In this document: piece by piece, positions 9,009-17,935 of the stretch
Layout: each line of letters starts with the position of its first letter
Position numbering within the stretch: position 1 is the first letter of the stretch
NCBI GenBank assembly: GCA_016219645.1
Contig: JACRLR010000007.1
Coordinates: 62,001-126,000 of the forward strand
Source of the DNA: Nitrospirota bacterium
Lineage (GTDB): Bacteria > Nitrospirota > Nitrospiria > Nitrospirales > Nitrospiraceae
Direction of reading: 5' to 3'
DNA length: 64,000 nt
Program-made: the position numbers and the translations under genes
Notes under the pieces: model-generated
The model's database searches: none
Told to the model about the DNA's origin: nothing
What the model saw: only the letters and a program-made list of their open reading frames with translations

Positions 9009-9614
9009 TCATGTAATTGATACTTGTTGCAGCATCTCAGTTGCCAGCATTTCAAAATGGCGCAAGTTGTGCCACACGTTGTCTTTCTTAAAGGAATCTT
9101 TTTCTTCACCCACAAAACGGAATCCCAATTTTTCTATTGTCCGCCCTGACGGTGGGTTATCGGCCGCGTGATACACCAATATTTTATGAAGATGCAATCG
9201 GGTAAAACCAAATTCAATGACAGATGCGGCAGCTTCTGTAGCGAAACCGTTACCCTGATAGGGTAAACCAATCCAATAGGCCAGCTCGGAGCGATTCAAT
9301 GTCCAGCAACGGTGTTTTCTACGCACGTCAATTAACGAAATCAGGCCAACTACCTTCCCGGCATGAATCGCGACCCAATGAAATCCTCTTCCCGACTGCT
9401 GCGCCGCTACCAATGTGAGAATCATTTCCTCGGTTTCCTCGATTGACTCGTGTGGCGCCCAAGCCAGAAACGTTGAAAGGCGACGATCAGACATTAGTGG
9501 CCAGAGGTCATTTGCGTCCAAATTTGTAATCGCCCGTAACTGCAGGCGGGAAGTTTGCAACCGGTAACCATCCGGGTACGACGGCAGAAAACTAGTTCCA
9601 TCCCCTTCGTTCAT
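9009..9614 (-). CDS. GNAT N-acetyltransferase, RimJ/RimL type
   Basis: The 201-residue protein has the RimJ/RimL-type opening LQTSRLQLRAIT, then HWVAIHAGKVVGLISLIDV and the acetyl-CoA pyrophosphate loop YQGNGFATEAAASVIEFGF, followed by NPPSGRTIEKLGFRFVGE, the conserved N-x-x-S-x-R-x-x-E-K-L-G-F motif. It overlaps the upstream NeuD-like gene by four bases, so the two are translationally coupled. In this setting it probably acetylates an amino sugar, as WecD or PseH-type enzymes do, but ribosomal-protein acetylation cannot be excluded. Confidence 0.82.
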   Translation of the reverse strand: MNEGDGTSFLPSYPDGYRLQTSRLQLRAITNLDANDLWPLMSDRRLSTFLAWAPHESIEETEEMILTLVAAQQSGRGFHWVAIHAGKVVGLISLIDVRRKHRCWTLNRSELAYWIGLPYQGNGFATEAAASVIEFGFTRLHLHKILVYHAADNPPSGRTIEKLGFRFVGEEKDSFKKDNVWHNLRHFEMLATEMLQQVSIT

Positions 9615-10291
9615 AGATCGCCAAATTTTGACATGCGCAAGAACTGCCTGCTACTTAAGCGGAAGGCTTTGGTGCTTTCCGCCAGATACACCTCGCCAGA
9701 ATGTGTGCATTTGGTAACCAATGCGTTGGCTCCGATGAAGCATTCATCCTCCACTTTCAAACCGTGGGCCACGGTGGCGTTTACTGCAAAGAAGCAATTT
9801 TTTCCCACTGTGACGACCCCAGAAATGTTGGCACATGATGTCAGCCAGCAGTTATCCCCGATCGTCGAATGATGACCGATCATGGCGCCGCTCCAGACGA
9901 ATACATTATTGCCAAGCTGCACGCACGGGTGGATGAGAACCTGGTTCATGATGAAGCAGTTGTCTCCATGGGTGCAGTCCCTGGGCAAGCCTGAGTCGGG
10001 ATGGATGTAAGAAGCCAGAGTATAACCCAGGCTTCGAGCCCTGGCGCAGGTATCGGTGCGCAGAGAGTTCATGCCCTGATAGCCTAATGCGACAAACATG
10101 GAATATTCTGTAGGAGGGTACTTTTCTGACACTTCTTCAAATGCCACTATCGGCAATTTCTGCCATACCGTCCCCGGCATATACTGCTTATCTACGGTAC
10201 AGGCGACAACTTCTGTATCACTGTGGTTGCGAAAAAAATACAGGAGTACCTCGGCAATCTTCCCTGCGCCGAAGATTACAAGCGGTTTCAT
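9611..10291 (-). CDS. NeuD/PglD-family sugar O- or N-acyltransferase
   Basis: The 226-residue protein begins with the PglD-type nucleotide-binding domain (LVIFGAGKIAEVLLYFF), followed by a left-handed beta helix of hexapeptide repeats (about residues 105-200): HGDNCFIMNQVLIHP, LGNNVFVWSGAMIGHH, and the catalytic-type histidines in MIGHHSTIGDNC. This matches NeuD/PglD acyltransferases of nonulosonate and bacillosamine pathways. It overlaps the adenylation-enzyme gene upstream by four bases and the GNAT gene downstream by four. An attractive role is transfer of an unusual acyl group, made by the ACP/adenylation set, to an amino sugar. Confidence 0.82.
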   Translation of the reverse strand: MKPLVIFGAGKIAEVLLYFFRNHSDTEVVACTVDKQYMPGTVWQKLPIVAFEEVSEKYPPTEYSMFVALGYQGMNSLRTDTCARARSLGYTLASYIHPDSGLPRDCTHGDNCFIMNQVLIHPCVQLGNNVFVWSGAMIGHHSTIGDNCWLTSCANISGVVTVGKNCFFAVNATVAHGLKVEDECFIGANALVTKCTHSGEVYLAESTKAFRLSSRQFLRMSKFGDL

Positions 10292-11835
10292 TGTGCAGTT
10301 TCCTTTTCGACCAATCGATGCAATGCAAGCCGATCAATCTTGCCATTGGCATTTTTTGGGAGAAATTCCAATACATAGATGCGCCGCGGCAGCATATAGG
10401 ATGGAATGATCGTTCTCATTTTGTCGACTAGCTGTTCAGATGCTTCGGGTATGGGCATTGCCGCAAAACCAAGAATCTCGCCCAGTCCGTCACCCAGCCT
10501 CTGATAAATCACGGCACATTCCGCCACGCCGGTCAGCGTTGACAAGGCCACTTCGATTTCTTCCAATTCGATACGGTATCCCATATGTTTGATTTGGAAA
10601 TCGGCACGTCCCTTGAAGTGCAAACGCCCCTGAGCATCGCGCTGCACAAGATCGCCGGTGCGATAACCGATGTCTTGATACTGTGCATGGTGCGGATTCT
10701 GGATGAACGATCTTGCCGTCAGCCCGGGGTCATTATAATAACCCAATCCCACCTGCGGACCCCGCAAGAACAACTCACCGAAATCGGGATGGCTCTCATC
10801 CTGCGGCAGAATTTCTCCCTCAAAATTCTGTGCTAGCGAGCCCAATGTGGCCACCTGTTTCATATCGTCAAAATCCGCTGGCCCGATGGTATGAGCAGAG
10901 CAGATGCAGGTACACTCCGTCGGACCATAAACATTTTCCAAGTCTGCACGGGCGCCGAAGAGGTCGTAAAGTTGTTTGAGCTTGACCTTGGGAAACCCTT
11001 CACCACCGAAAATGATCTTGCGTACTGCAGGAAAATCATCGACAGCAATGGCGCGTGTCGTCAGCAGATACACCAACAAGGACGGCACAGAGAACCAGAT
11101 CGTGCAGAGAGCCTGGTTCACGAGTCTAATTAGGCGACGGGGATCTTTTACTTGGACAGGCGTGAACGGCACCAGCGCGGCACCTGAAAAAACAGCAGAG
11201 TAGAAGTCAGACACTGAGTTGTCGAAGTAAATCGGATTAACGTTCGTCAATACATCCTCCGATGTGATGGCGAATCGATCTCGCGACCACGCTGAAAACC
11301 AGATTAGATTGGCGTGGGAAATGACCGCTCCCTTGGGTGTACCGGTAGATCCTGAGGTGAACATGATGTAGGCAGGCGTGCCGCCGCCGATATTGCGCGA
11401 GTCAGGAAGATCTCCTTCGCAGTGCGCATCGGCGATCTTGCACAAATCGATCACTTCGCAGCGATGCTCGGCAAGAATGACCTCAGTATGAGGCAACTCG
11501 GTAAAGGCGTTGATGATGAGACGCGGCTGACAAGTCTGCAGGATTTTCCGCAGTCTTTCCCGCGGGCTGTCAGGATCGAGATTTGTATACGTAATGCCCA
11601 GCCGCAGACAGGCAAGCATGGCTGCAAAAGCCGCAGGAGATTTGTCGTGAAAGAGCGCAACAACTTCTCCCTTCCTGACACCACGGACGTGTAGAGCCCC
11701 TGCTATTCTTGTAGCCAGTATTGCAAGTTCCCTGTAGGTCACCACACTGCCGATATCCGGATATATCAGAGCCGGGCGATCCGGGTATTCTTCGACAACA
11801 CTCTCAAACGCAATGGCAAGATTGGAGACAAACAT
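10288..11835 (-). CDS. AMP-dependent (amino)acyl-activating enzyme, DltA-like
   Basis: The 515 residues form an ANL-superfamily adenylation enzyme. The P-loop-like core A3 is YIMFTSGSTGTPKGAVISH (about residues 160-178). VYGPTEC is core A5, YRTGDLVQRD is A7, and NANGKIDRLAL is the C-terminal A10 lysine motif. It therefore has both A domain parts and no attached carrier protein. The separate acyl carrier protein at 12.6k is its likely partner. DltA of teichoic acid D-alanylation is the closest familiar layout, but the binding-pocket residues do not let me name the substrate. It belongs to a coupled block with ACP, SDR and NeuD-like genes. Confidence 0.85.
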   Translation of the reverse strand: MFVSNLAIAFESVVEEYPDRPALIYPDIGSVVTYRELAILATRIAGALHVRGVRKGEVVALFHDKSPAAFAAMLACLRLGITYTNLDPDSPRERLRKILQTCQPRLIINAFTELPHTEVILAEHRCEVIDLCKIADAHCEGDLPDSRNIGGGTPAYIMFTSGSTGTPKGAVISHANLIWFSAWSRDRFAITSEDVLTNVNPIYFDNSVSDFYSAVFSGAALVPFTPVQVKDPRRLIRLVNQALCTIWFSVPSLLVYLLTTRAIAVDDFPAVRKIIFGGEGFPKVKLKQLYDLFGARADLENVYGPTECTCICSAHTIGPADFDDMKQVATLGSLAQNFEGEILPQDESHPDFGELFLRGPQVGLGYYNDPGLTARSFIQNPHHAQYQDIGYRTGDLVQRDAQGRLHFKGRADFQIKHMGYRIELEEIEVALSTLTGVAECAVIYQRLGDGLGEILGFAAMPIPEASEQLVDKMRTIIPSYMLPRRIYVLEFLPKNANGKIDRLALHRLVEKETAQ

Positions 11836-11859
11836 TCGGATGATTCCTTCGCACCCGAG

Positions 11860-12612
11860 TCAAAGGGATAGCCCGCCATCCACCTCTAGCACAGTACCTG
11901 TAATGTAGTCGTTTTCGACGATATGACGGGCTGACTGGTAAATTGCTTCTGGTGCGCCCAACCGGCGTAGTGGAATCTGCTGCTGTAACTTCGTGAGTAT
12001 TGCCTCACTCAACGCTGTGCGGGTGGAGTCGGTATCCAAAAACCCGGGCGCAATAGCCGCAAAACGCAGCCCTAGCACCCCCAATTCCTTCGCCCATGTA
12101 CTGGTCAATGCATTCACTCCTGCTTTTGCCGCCGAGTATGCAGACTGACCTGGGTTGCCGGCAGCCGAAACAGAACTAATTGAAATGATCACTCCTTTAC
12201 ATCGCCGCGCAATCATTTGATCCACCACCCGGCTGGTCACATAAAACACCGAATCCAAATCGGCAGCCAGAACCCTGCGCCATGTATCACGGGAATGCGC
12301 ACGGTCACCGCGAATACTCAAATTGACCAACGGCTCGCTATGGATAATGCCGGCATTATTGACCAGCACCTCTGGCTCAAATCCATCATCTGCGGCCTGG
12401 TGAACTGCACGATCCACGGCTTCTGCATCAGCAACATCGCAATGCCATACACCGACTGATTCCCTAAAGGCTGTTCGCAACTCAGAGCACAAGTCCAAAT
12501 CACGCTCGAAAACACCAACGCTAGCCCCATCTCGGACAAACCCCTCCACGAGCCAACGGCCAATCCCGCGACCCCCGCCCGTGACAAGTACTTTTGAACC
12601 AGCGATATTCAA
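11860..12612 (-). CDS. Short-chain dehydrogenase/reductase, FabG-like
   Basis: The protein has 250 residues. The cofactor loop is VLVTGGGRGIGRWLVEGF, the structural motif is NNAGI, and the catalytic set is ISISSVSAAG (Ser) with YSAAKAG (Tyr and Lys, spaced YxxxK). APGFLDT and the C-terminal ITGTVLEVDGGLSL are typical of 3-oxoacyl-ACP reductases. The stop overlaps the start of nothing downstream, but its own start overlaps the ACP gene by four bases. That points to reduction of a keto group on a carrier-bound acyl chain before transfer to the sugar. A sugar-oxidising SDR role remains possible. Confidence 0.85.
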   Translation of the reverse strand: MNIAGSKVLVTGGGRGIGRWLVEGFVRDGASVGVFERDLDLCSELRTAFRESVGVWHCDVADAEAVDRAVHQAADDGFEPEVLVNNAGIIHSEPLVNLSIRGDRAHSRDTWRRVLAADLDSVFYVTSRVVDQMIARRCKGVIISISSVSAAGNPGQSAYSAAKAGVNALTSTWAKELGVLGLRFAAIAPGFLDTDSTRTALSEAILTKLQQQIPLRRLGAPEAIYQSARHIVENDYITGTVLEVDGGLSL

Positions 12613-12836
12613 GCCAAGCCACCGTGGGACAAGATCATCCTCCGGGCATCACCCACGGTTTTCATATCGGCAATCTCATCACCCGAGAGCTGGATATTCC
12701 AGGCTTCTTCTATCCGCATGATCAATACGATATGTGTCATTGAATCCCAAGCGGGAATGTTTTGCAGCGCTAATTCATCCTTGATTGAATCCTTGGAAAT
12801 ATGAAATGTCTCCGCAACTACAACCTCTAACTTCAT
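12609..12836 (-). CDS. Acyl carrier protein
   Basis: I start at the ATG 12834-12836 because GGAG lies eight bases upstream; a GTG nine bases further up has no such site. The 75 residues are one carrier domain, with the phosphopantetheine serine in NIPAWDSMTHIVLIMRIEE. Helix II after the serine (THIVLIMRIEEAW) and the ADMKTVGD loop fit the fold. The WDS in place of the usual DS(L/V) is typical of carrier proteins in sugar-modification clusters. It is coupled to the ketoreductase by a four-base overlap, and the adenylation gene follows, so it should shuttle an acyl group for O-antigen decoration. Confidence 0.88.
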   Translation of the reverse strand: MKLEVVVAETFHISKDSIKDELALQNIPAWDSMTHIVLIMRIEEAWNIQLSGDEIADMKTVGDARRMILSHGGLA

Positions 12837-12869
12837 TTGTCTCACTCCAGCAAATAGGATTGGTTAAAC

Positions 12870-13577
12870 TCAAGCCACTTTCAGATCAAAACTGGCGACG
12901 GCGTCCATTAACAGGCGGCGCGGATTGTATAGCATGTGGTCGAGGATGGATAAGACCGTGCCATCGTTAGCCCCGGATCTTAGTCTCCCCACGTGCAGAT
13001 TGGGTTCCAGGAACAGCAGTTCAATACCGGCGCGCCTGAATAGGACCGTATCGTACATATCCCTTCCGCCCGGCGGATTCACATACGTTACTGCACCTTC
13101 GCGCTGACAAATATCCAGAATACGATGCTGGCCCTTCAAATCGTTTTTCGGATAGACGCTGCTGCTCGGAATAATCGTTGTCGCAATTCCCAGATGCACA
13201 GCAACGTCCTTAATGCTTTCATATAATGATCTTGAAAGACTCCCACTGGCGCCTTTAAGCCAGCGATTAAACAGTGGCAGAACAGTTCGCGCTTCTGGGG
13301 CCTGCGCATACGCCTCCACAATCATGCGCTCCATCTTATTCTTCCAACCATTGTCGGGTACGATGTCAATCTCGCTGATCAGTCTATTCTGGCTGGCTCC
13401 CACCAGCGGCACGGTCATCCAGGCTGTCTTGCCATTGACAACCACCCGATTGCGGTTAATCCATCCCCGGTTGATGTAGTTCACATCGTCCAGAATGACA
13501 AACATATCCACCGCAGCCATCAATTGCCAGTATCCCAGATAAGGAAATAGATACGGCTGCATGATCGCAAGTTTCAT
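12870..13577 (-). CDS. WbqC family protein
   Basis: The 235-residue protein begins MKLAIMQPYLFPYLGYWQL and continues FVILDDVNYINRGWINRNR, the hallmark of the WbqC-like family. The family is regularly found in O-antigen and aminosugar clusters next to aminotransferases and acyltransferases; a transfer role in attaching acyl or amino-acid groups has been proposed but I know of no firm assignment. It overlaps the aminotransferase gene by four bases and is 33 bases from the ACP gene, which supports work on the same amino sugar. Confidence 0.85.
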   Translation of the reverse strand: MKLAIMQPYLFPYLGYWQLMAAVDMFVILDDVNYINRGWINRNRVVVNGKTAWMTVPLVGASQNRLISEIDIVPDNGWKNKMERMIVEAYAQAPEARTVLPLFNRWLKGASGSLSRSLYESIKDVAVHLGIATTIIPSSSVYPKNDLKGQHRILDICQREGAVTYVNPPGGRDMYDTVLFRRAGIELLFLEPNLHVGRLRSGANDGTVLSILDHMLYNPRRLLMDAVASFDLKVA

Positions 13578-14692
13578 GGCAAATCGACAATCAGCGATAC
13601 AATGAACTCTATCTGGCCTGCAGAAAGATCAGGGTAGATAGGTAGGCACAACACCTTCAGCGCTATATCCGTCGCTACTGGAAGGTTACTTCTATGCGCT
13701 GATGGCAATCCCCGATACATAGGAAAATCTGAAATCAACGGGTAAAAATACCGGCGTGAAAATATGTTGTTGTCTATCAGTTTCTGGTATAGGGCTTCAC
13801 GACTCAACGGATAATCAACGTCCACCAGAATGGGAAAGTACCCATAGTTGTCGACCTTTTGGTCAGCTCCCCTCAAGCAACGAATGCCCTTTACATCCGC
13901 TAGGCGTTCCCGATATCTGGAATCAATTTCTTTGCGACGCGCAATAGCATGATTGATATATCGCAATTGCAACAGCCCTAATGCCGCATTAAATTCACTC
14001 ATCTTGCCGTTGATGCCCGGTGCCACCACAGTCACCTCATCGACAAAACCAAAGTTTTTCAGATGATCGACTCGTTGTTTTGTCTTTTCATCCTGGCAGA
14101 CGATCGCGCCACCCTCAAAAGTGTTGAACACTTTAGTGGCATGGAAACTCAGCACTGAGAGATCGCCATGCCGGAGTATGCTGCCTTTGGTATCTTGCAC
14201 GGCAAACGCATGCGACGCATCGTAGATGACTTTGAGATTGTAATTGTCGGCGATCTTCTGGATACCTTCCACATCGCAGGGATGGCCGTAGCAGTGCACT
14301 GGCATGATGGCGGTGGTATGCGGCGTGATGGCTGCTTCGATTTTGCTCGGGTCAAGATTCAGTGTAATTGGATCAATGTCTACAAACACTGGCCTGATAC
14401 CGTTCCACAACAAAGAATGGGACGTGGCGACAAATGAATAGGGTGTGGTGATTACCTCTCCTGTGATGCGTAATGTCTGCAGGGCGGTGATCAGCGCTAT
14501 CGTGCCGTTCGTGAATATCGAGATGTGTTCCACTCCGAGATATTCACAGAGCGCCGTTTCCAGTTGCTCATGGAAGGGGCCACCATTGGTGAGGATTTTA
14601 CTATCCCACATCTTTTCCAGATAAGGAATGAATTCTTCCAATGGCGGAAGAAACGGCTGCGTCACATAGAAATTCTTTTTCTCTTCCATCAT
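13574..14692 (-). CDS. DegT/DnrJ/EryC1 family PLP-dependent sugar aminotransferase
   Basis: I start at the ATG 14690-14692 (or the next ATG), which has AGGA just upstream; the frame extends to a TTG at 14722 without support. FTNGTIALITAL is the substrate/cofactor loop, YDASHAFAV holds the PLP-ring aspartate, and SFHATKVFNTFEGGA holds the Schiff-base lysine. MPVHCYGHPCD is also conserved. Enzymes of this type put an amino group at C3 or C4 of dTDP- or UDP-keto sugars (FdtB, QdtB, WecE-like). It should produce the amino sugar decorated by the acyl-activating block downstream. No dTDP-sugar isomerase is visible nearby. Confidence 0.9.
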   Translation of the reverse strand: MMEEKKNFYVTQPFLPPLEEFIPYLEKMWDSKILTNGGPFHEQLETALCEYLGVEHISIFTNGTIALITALQTLRITGEVITTPYSFVATSHSLLWNGIRPVFVDIDPITLNLDPSKIEAAITPHTTAIMPVHCYGHPCDVEGIQKIADNYNLKVIYDASHAFAVQDTKGSILRHGDLSVLSFHATKVFNTFEGGAIVCQDEKTKQRVDHLKNFGFVDEVTVVAPGINGKMSEFNAALGLLQLRYINHAIARRKEIDSRYRERLADVKGIRCLRGADQKVDNYGYFPILVDVDYPLSREALYQKLIDNNIFSRRYFYPLISDFPMYRGLPSAHRSNLPVATDIALKVLCLPIYPDLSAGQIEFIVSLIVDLP

Positions 14693-14718
14693 TTTTCCTG
14701 TGAATAGACTCGAATCAA

Positions 14719-15831
14719 TCAATAGGCAAACAGAACCGATTCCTCAGCATGAATGGTGAAGTGTCTCAGTGCGAATTTGTACCCAAGGCCGAGGCTATCT
14801 ATGTATTGTGGGATTTCCCAGAAGTCGCTCAATTTGTGATAGACGGAGATAGCCAGCTTGGGACGAAACCGGCGTATGGTGTCTTGTGCGCCGCGGAGCG
14901 CTTCCAGTTCAGCACCCTCTATGTCCATCTTGATGAAATCGACACGATCCAGATTCTTATTACTGGCCAGATCGTCTATCGTAAGCGTCTCAACGCGGGT
15001 AGCATCCGGTCGGCTGGCTTTCGTTCTCACCCTTGTTCCCGGTCCGCTGCCTTCGACAAACAGTTGCACGCCGGACTGAGACCAGACAGCCATCTTTACT
15101 AGATCAATCTTCCGAGAAAGCTCTGGATTCAATGTCATATTTTGCTGGAAAATCACCAGACTTTCCGGCATGAATTCGAATGAATATACCCTTCCATTTT
15201 CCCCTGCCTCATGGGCAAAATACAGTGCTGTGTCTCCGTAACAACCGCCTGCATCAATGACGACGTCACCGGCTTCAGCCTTGATCACTTTATCGGCCGT
15301 CCTGCACTCGTATTGATTGAACACAAAAACTGTGGTGATCGCGAAAGGTGGGAAAAAAATTATGATGGAGTAACCAATACTGGAGAGATCAACATTGCAT
15401 GCTTTACGCCCCCCCCATCCAAAATCTTTCGCATCTCTGCCCTGCCCTAATCGCTCCGCATCTTCCACCGCCTTCCAATATTGCGGATTATTCAGAGGCA
15501 ACTTAACACGGCGGTAGCCTAACGCGCGAAATGAAAGCAACTGCACCAGTAATTGCCTTGATTCATCATCTACCAATCTTTGATATATCCATTGAAACTG
15601 CTCTACGTTGGGCTCAAGCAAAGTCATCGAATATTCCATCGGATCATTCAGATCATAGAGTCCAACCATAGCCAGCAGATTCTTGATAGAGTGTTTTACT
15701 TGTTGCCTGGCATCTGGTTGCACAGGTTGTTTCTCTGCACCAAAACGGCGCTCGTCCCAATTGTCCTTAAAGTCGTTTTTAAGGCAGTTTGCTATGTTTT
15801 GCCTGTAGGCGACCAGAAAATCTTTTTCCAT
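14719..15831 (-). CDS. FkbM family methyltransferase with N-terminal extension
   Basis: The 370 residues contain a C-terminal FkbM domain: DVVIDAGGCYGDTALYFAH (motif I, about residues 190-208), RVYSFEFMPESLVIF, and VDFIKMDIEGAELEALRGA, the KxDxEGxE signature. Residues 1-180 are a long helical extension (NLLAMVGLYDL, QWIYQRLVDDESRQLLVQLL) of unknown role. The start ATG is 24 bases from the Wzt stop region. Position directly after the exporter genes makes it a candidate for methylating the chain terminus recognised by Wzt; that is inference. Confidence 0.85.
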   Translation of the reverse strand: MEKDFLVAYRQNIANCLKNDFKDNWDERRFGAEKQPVQPDARQQVKHSIKNLLAMVGLYDLNDPMEYSMTLLEPNVEQFQWIYQRLVDDESRQLLVQLLSFRALGYRRVKLPLNNPQYWKAVEDAERLGQGRDAKDFGWGGRKACNVDLSSIGYSIIIFFPPFAITTVFVFNQYECRTADKVIKAEAGDVVIDAGGCYGDTALYFAHEAGENGRVYSFEFMPESLVIFQQNMTLNPELSRKIDLVKMAVWSQSGVQLFVEGSGPGTRVRTKASRPDATRVETLTIDDLASNKNLDRVDFIKMDIEGAELEALRGAQDTIRRFRPKLAISVYHKLSDFWEIPQYIDSLGLGYKFALRHFTIHAEESVLFAY

Positions 15832-15852
15832 ATAATTGCTCGATCGTTTAAT

Positions 15853-17082
15853 TCACAAGGAAGGAGTCCGCACATCAATGTGTTGTGGCACTATGTGACG
15901 AACCAACTTGCCCCACTGCACTCTGTCTGAAATTATTCGGAAAGGGCTCAGGCCCTGTACCCGTGATAGTGCTTCGTTAGTTTCTGAATCCATCACGGCT
16001 ATGGTAATGCTGTACTTCCCCGAAGACAATTCCACTGTGCCCATTGATATTTTTACTTCCAGAACACCTGAGGGAAACAGATTCAATTTACCCTCTGTGT
16101 TGTTCACCGGCAAACAAACAACCGGGTTCATTGCCTCATCCATTATATAGATATGCATGATCGCCACTGATCTGTTGCTATTGATATGAAGTTTTATTCT
16201 GAAACCTAATTCTGCGCCGTGCGGTATTGTGGGCTCTTTGCTTTCCGCACATTGCTTATTTACTAACAACTCCACGCTATATATTTCAGCATCGCCGGTT
16301 CCGGAAGTCTGTTGTTCGTGCTTTACTAGGCCATAATATCGGTCGATTCCTTCTGAAGGATTCGGGCTGTCAGCCACCACCAACCCGTGGTCCAGTACCA
16401 TTACTCTCGTACTAAACCAGGAAATTTGCTGCATATTGTGTGACACAAAGACCACTGCAGATTTGTTTGCAATTCGCCTAACCGTATTGAGACACTTGAT
16501 GGCAAAGCCTATGTCGCCGACTGCCAGCACTTCATCCAGAAACAAGATGTCCGGCTCTATCAAAATTGCGGCAACAGCAAAACCCAGGCGCACATTCATA
16601 CCTGAGCTGTAGGTTTGTACTGGCGAATTGATGAACTCTCGGATCTCGGCAAAGTCGATGATTTCGTCTATCTTGCTGTCGACATATTTCTTGCCAATAC
16701 CCAGGACCGCGGCATTGACGTAGACGTTTTCACGTCCGGTCAGGACGGGATTAAACCCAGCCCCTAGGGCGATCAATGCCCCTACTTTTCCGCGCATTTC
16801 AATACGACCTTGGTCCGGTTTGATCAACCCATTCAGCATGCGCAACAAAGTCGTTTTGCCTGCACCGTTATGACCTATAAGGCCCAGACAGTCGCCCCTA
16901 TTAAGCACAAAGCTTATATCCTTGACCGCCCAGAATTCATCCTCACGCAGAACACCGTCTGTGCCATGCCGCCTACCCAGCAATTCACTGCCAATATCCC
17001 GCATGCCATACCACATGGATTTCTTGAGGCTGCGACAAAATTTCTTGGACAACCCATTAACCTTGATCAGCGTCTCTCCCAT
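15853..17082 (-). CDS. wzt: O-antigen ABC exporter, ATP-binding subunit with C-terminal carbohydrate-binding domain
   Basis: The protein has 409 residues. Residues 1-250 are an ABC ATPase: Walker A LIGHNGAGKTTLLRMLNG, a Q-loop region, the signature YSSGMNVRLGFAVA and Walker B DILFLDEVLAVGD. Residues 270-409 form a beta-sandwich extension (RIKLHINSNRSVAIMHIYIM, SGVLEVKISMGTVELSSG), as in Wzt proteins that read the capped non-reducing end of an O-antigen. AGGT seven bases before the ATG supports the start. It follows the permease gene by one base. With it, it would export undecaprenyl-linked polymer across the inner membrane. Confidence 0.92.
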   Translation of the reverse strand: MGETLIKVNGLSKKFCRSLKKSMWYGMRDIGSELLGRRHGTDGVLREDEFWAVKDISFVLNRGDCLGLIGHNGAGKTTLLRMLNGLIKPDQGRIEMRGKVGALIALGAGFNPVLTGRENVYVNAAVLGIGKKYVDSKIDEIIDFAEIREFINSPVQTYSSGMNVRLGFAVAAILIEPDILFLDEVLAVGDIGFAIKCLNTVRRIANKSAVVFVSHNMQQISWFSTRVMVLDHGLVVADSPNPSEGIDRYYGLVKHEQQTSGTGDAEIYSVELLVNKQCAESKEPTIPHGAELGFRIKLHINSNRSVAIMHIYIMDEAMNPVVCLPVNNTEGKLNLFPSGVLEVKISMGTVELSSGKYSITIAVMDSETNEALSRVQGLSPFRIISDRVQWGKLVRHIVPQHIDVRTPSL

Positions 17083-17083
17083 G

Positions 17084-17935
17084 TCAACTACCTATGCGCT
17101 CTATCAAGATAGGCATGGCAAGACGGAAAACTACCCAAGCTATAAGCAACAATCCAATCGAAACCAAATTGACAACCACAAAATAGCCCAAGTGCTCCGG
17201 TGTAAATCCCGTCAGCCAGTCACGCGCGGTAAGGATCAGCGGGGTTAGCGGATTTAGCTGAAACAAAGTTGCCGACAGGCCTTCTTTTGGCATCGCAAAA
17301 ACTACGGGGGTAAGGTACATGAGAAATTGCATCAACAAAGGGATACCCTTGCCCACATCGGTGTACAGCAAACCCACTGGTGTAAGCGCCAGACCTATAA
17401 GTGTTCCTACCAGGATCAGCGAAAGCAAACCCATGGGAAACAACAACAGGCTCCAATCCGGGTGGATCCCCATTACCAGCAAGGCAACCAACAGCAGTGA
17501 GACCTTGATCAGCGCATTGACTATCGTCTGGTAGATGCCAGCAACCACAAGTGCCTCACGTGGAAAATTTATTTTTGCCAGCATGATCTTGGAAGCGGTG
17601 ACAATTTGTAACGGGGCATTCAATGCATCCATCAGGATTGCCCACAACATCGTGCCCGTAAATACGTATACCGGATAGGGCAAGGGCGTGTCGCTTACGT
17701 TGACAACGCCACTGCGACTCAGAAAAATCCATACCAGCGTATTAGCCAATGGCAATAGGATGGCCCAAAGAAACCCGAGGAAGGCTTGCCGATATTGGGC
17801 GCTTAAATCTCGCACCATCAATCGCCATGCGAGCTCCCGGCTGGAGGCCAAGTCACGCAACATCTCTCGCGCCATTCTCAGGGGACTGGCTAGCATGGAA
17901 TCCGGTGTGTAGATAGTGCTGCGTGGTTCAGTCAT
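17084..17935 (-). CDS. wzm: O-antigen ABC exporter, permease subunit
   Basis: The 283-residue ABC-2 type permease has six predicted membrane segments. The N-terminal [18 protein letters not shown] motif is the amphipathic coupling region found in Wzm/TagG proteins. Helices follow at [68 protein letters not shown] and [16 protein letters not shown]. The [17 protein letters not shown] block before the last helix is conserved in the family. The gene overlaps cysC by eight bases and lies one base before wzt. Confidence 0.92.
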   Translation of the reverse strand: MTEPRSTIYTPDSMLASPLRMAREMLRDLASSRELAWRLMVRDLSAQYRQAFLGFLWAILLPLANTLVWIFLSRSGVVNVSDTPLPYPVYVFTGTMLWAILMDALNAPLQIVTASKIMLAKINFPREALVVAGIYQTIVNALIKVSLLLVALLVMGIHPDWSLLLFPMGLLSLILVGTLIGLALTPVGLLYTDVGKGIPLLMQFLMYLTPVVFAMPKEGLSATLFQLNPLTPLILTARDWLTGFTPEHLGYFVVVNLVSIGLLLIAWVVFRLAMPILIERIGS

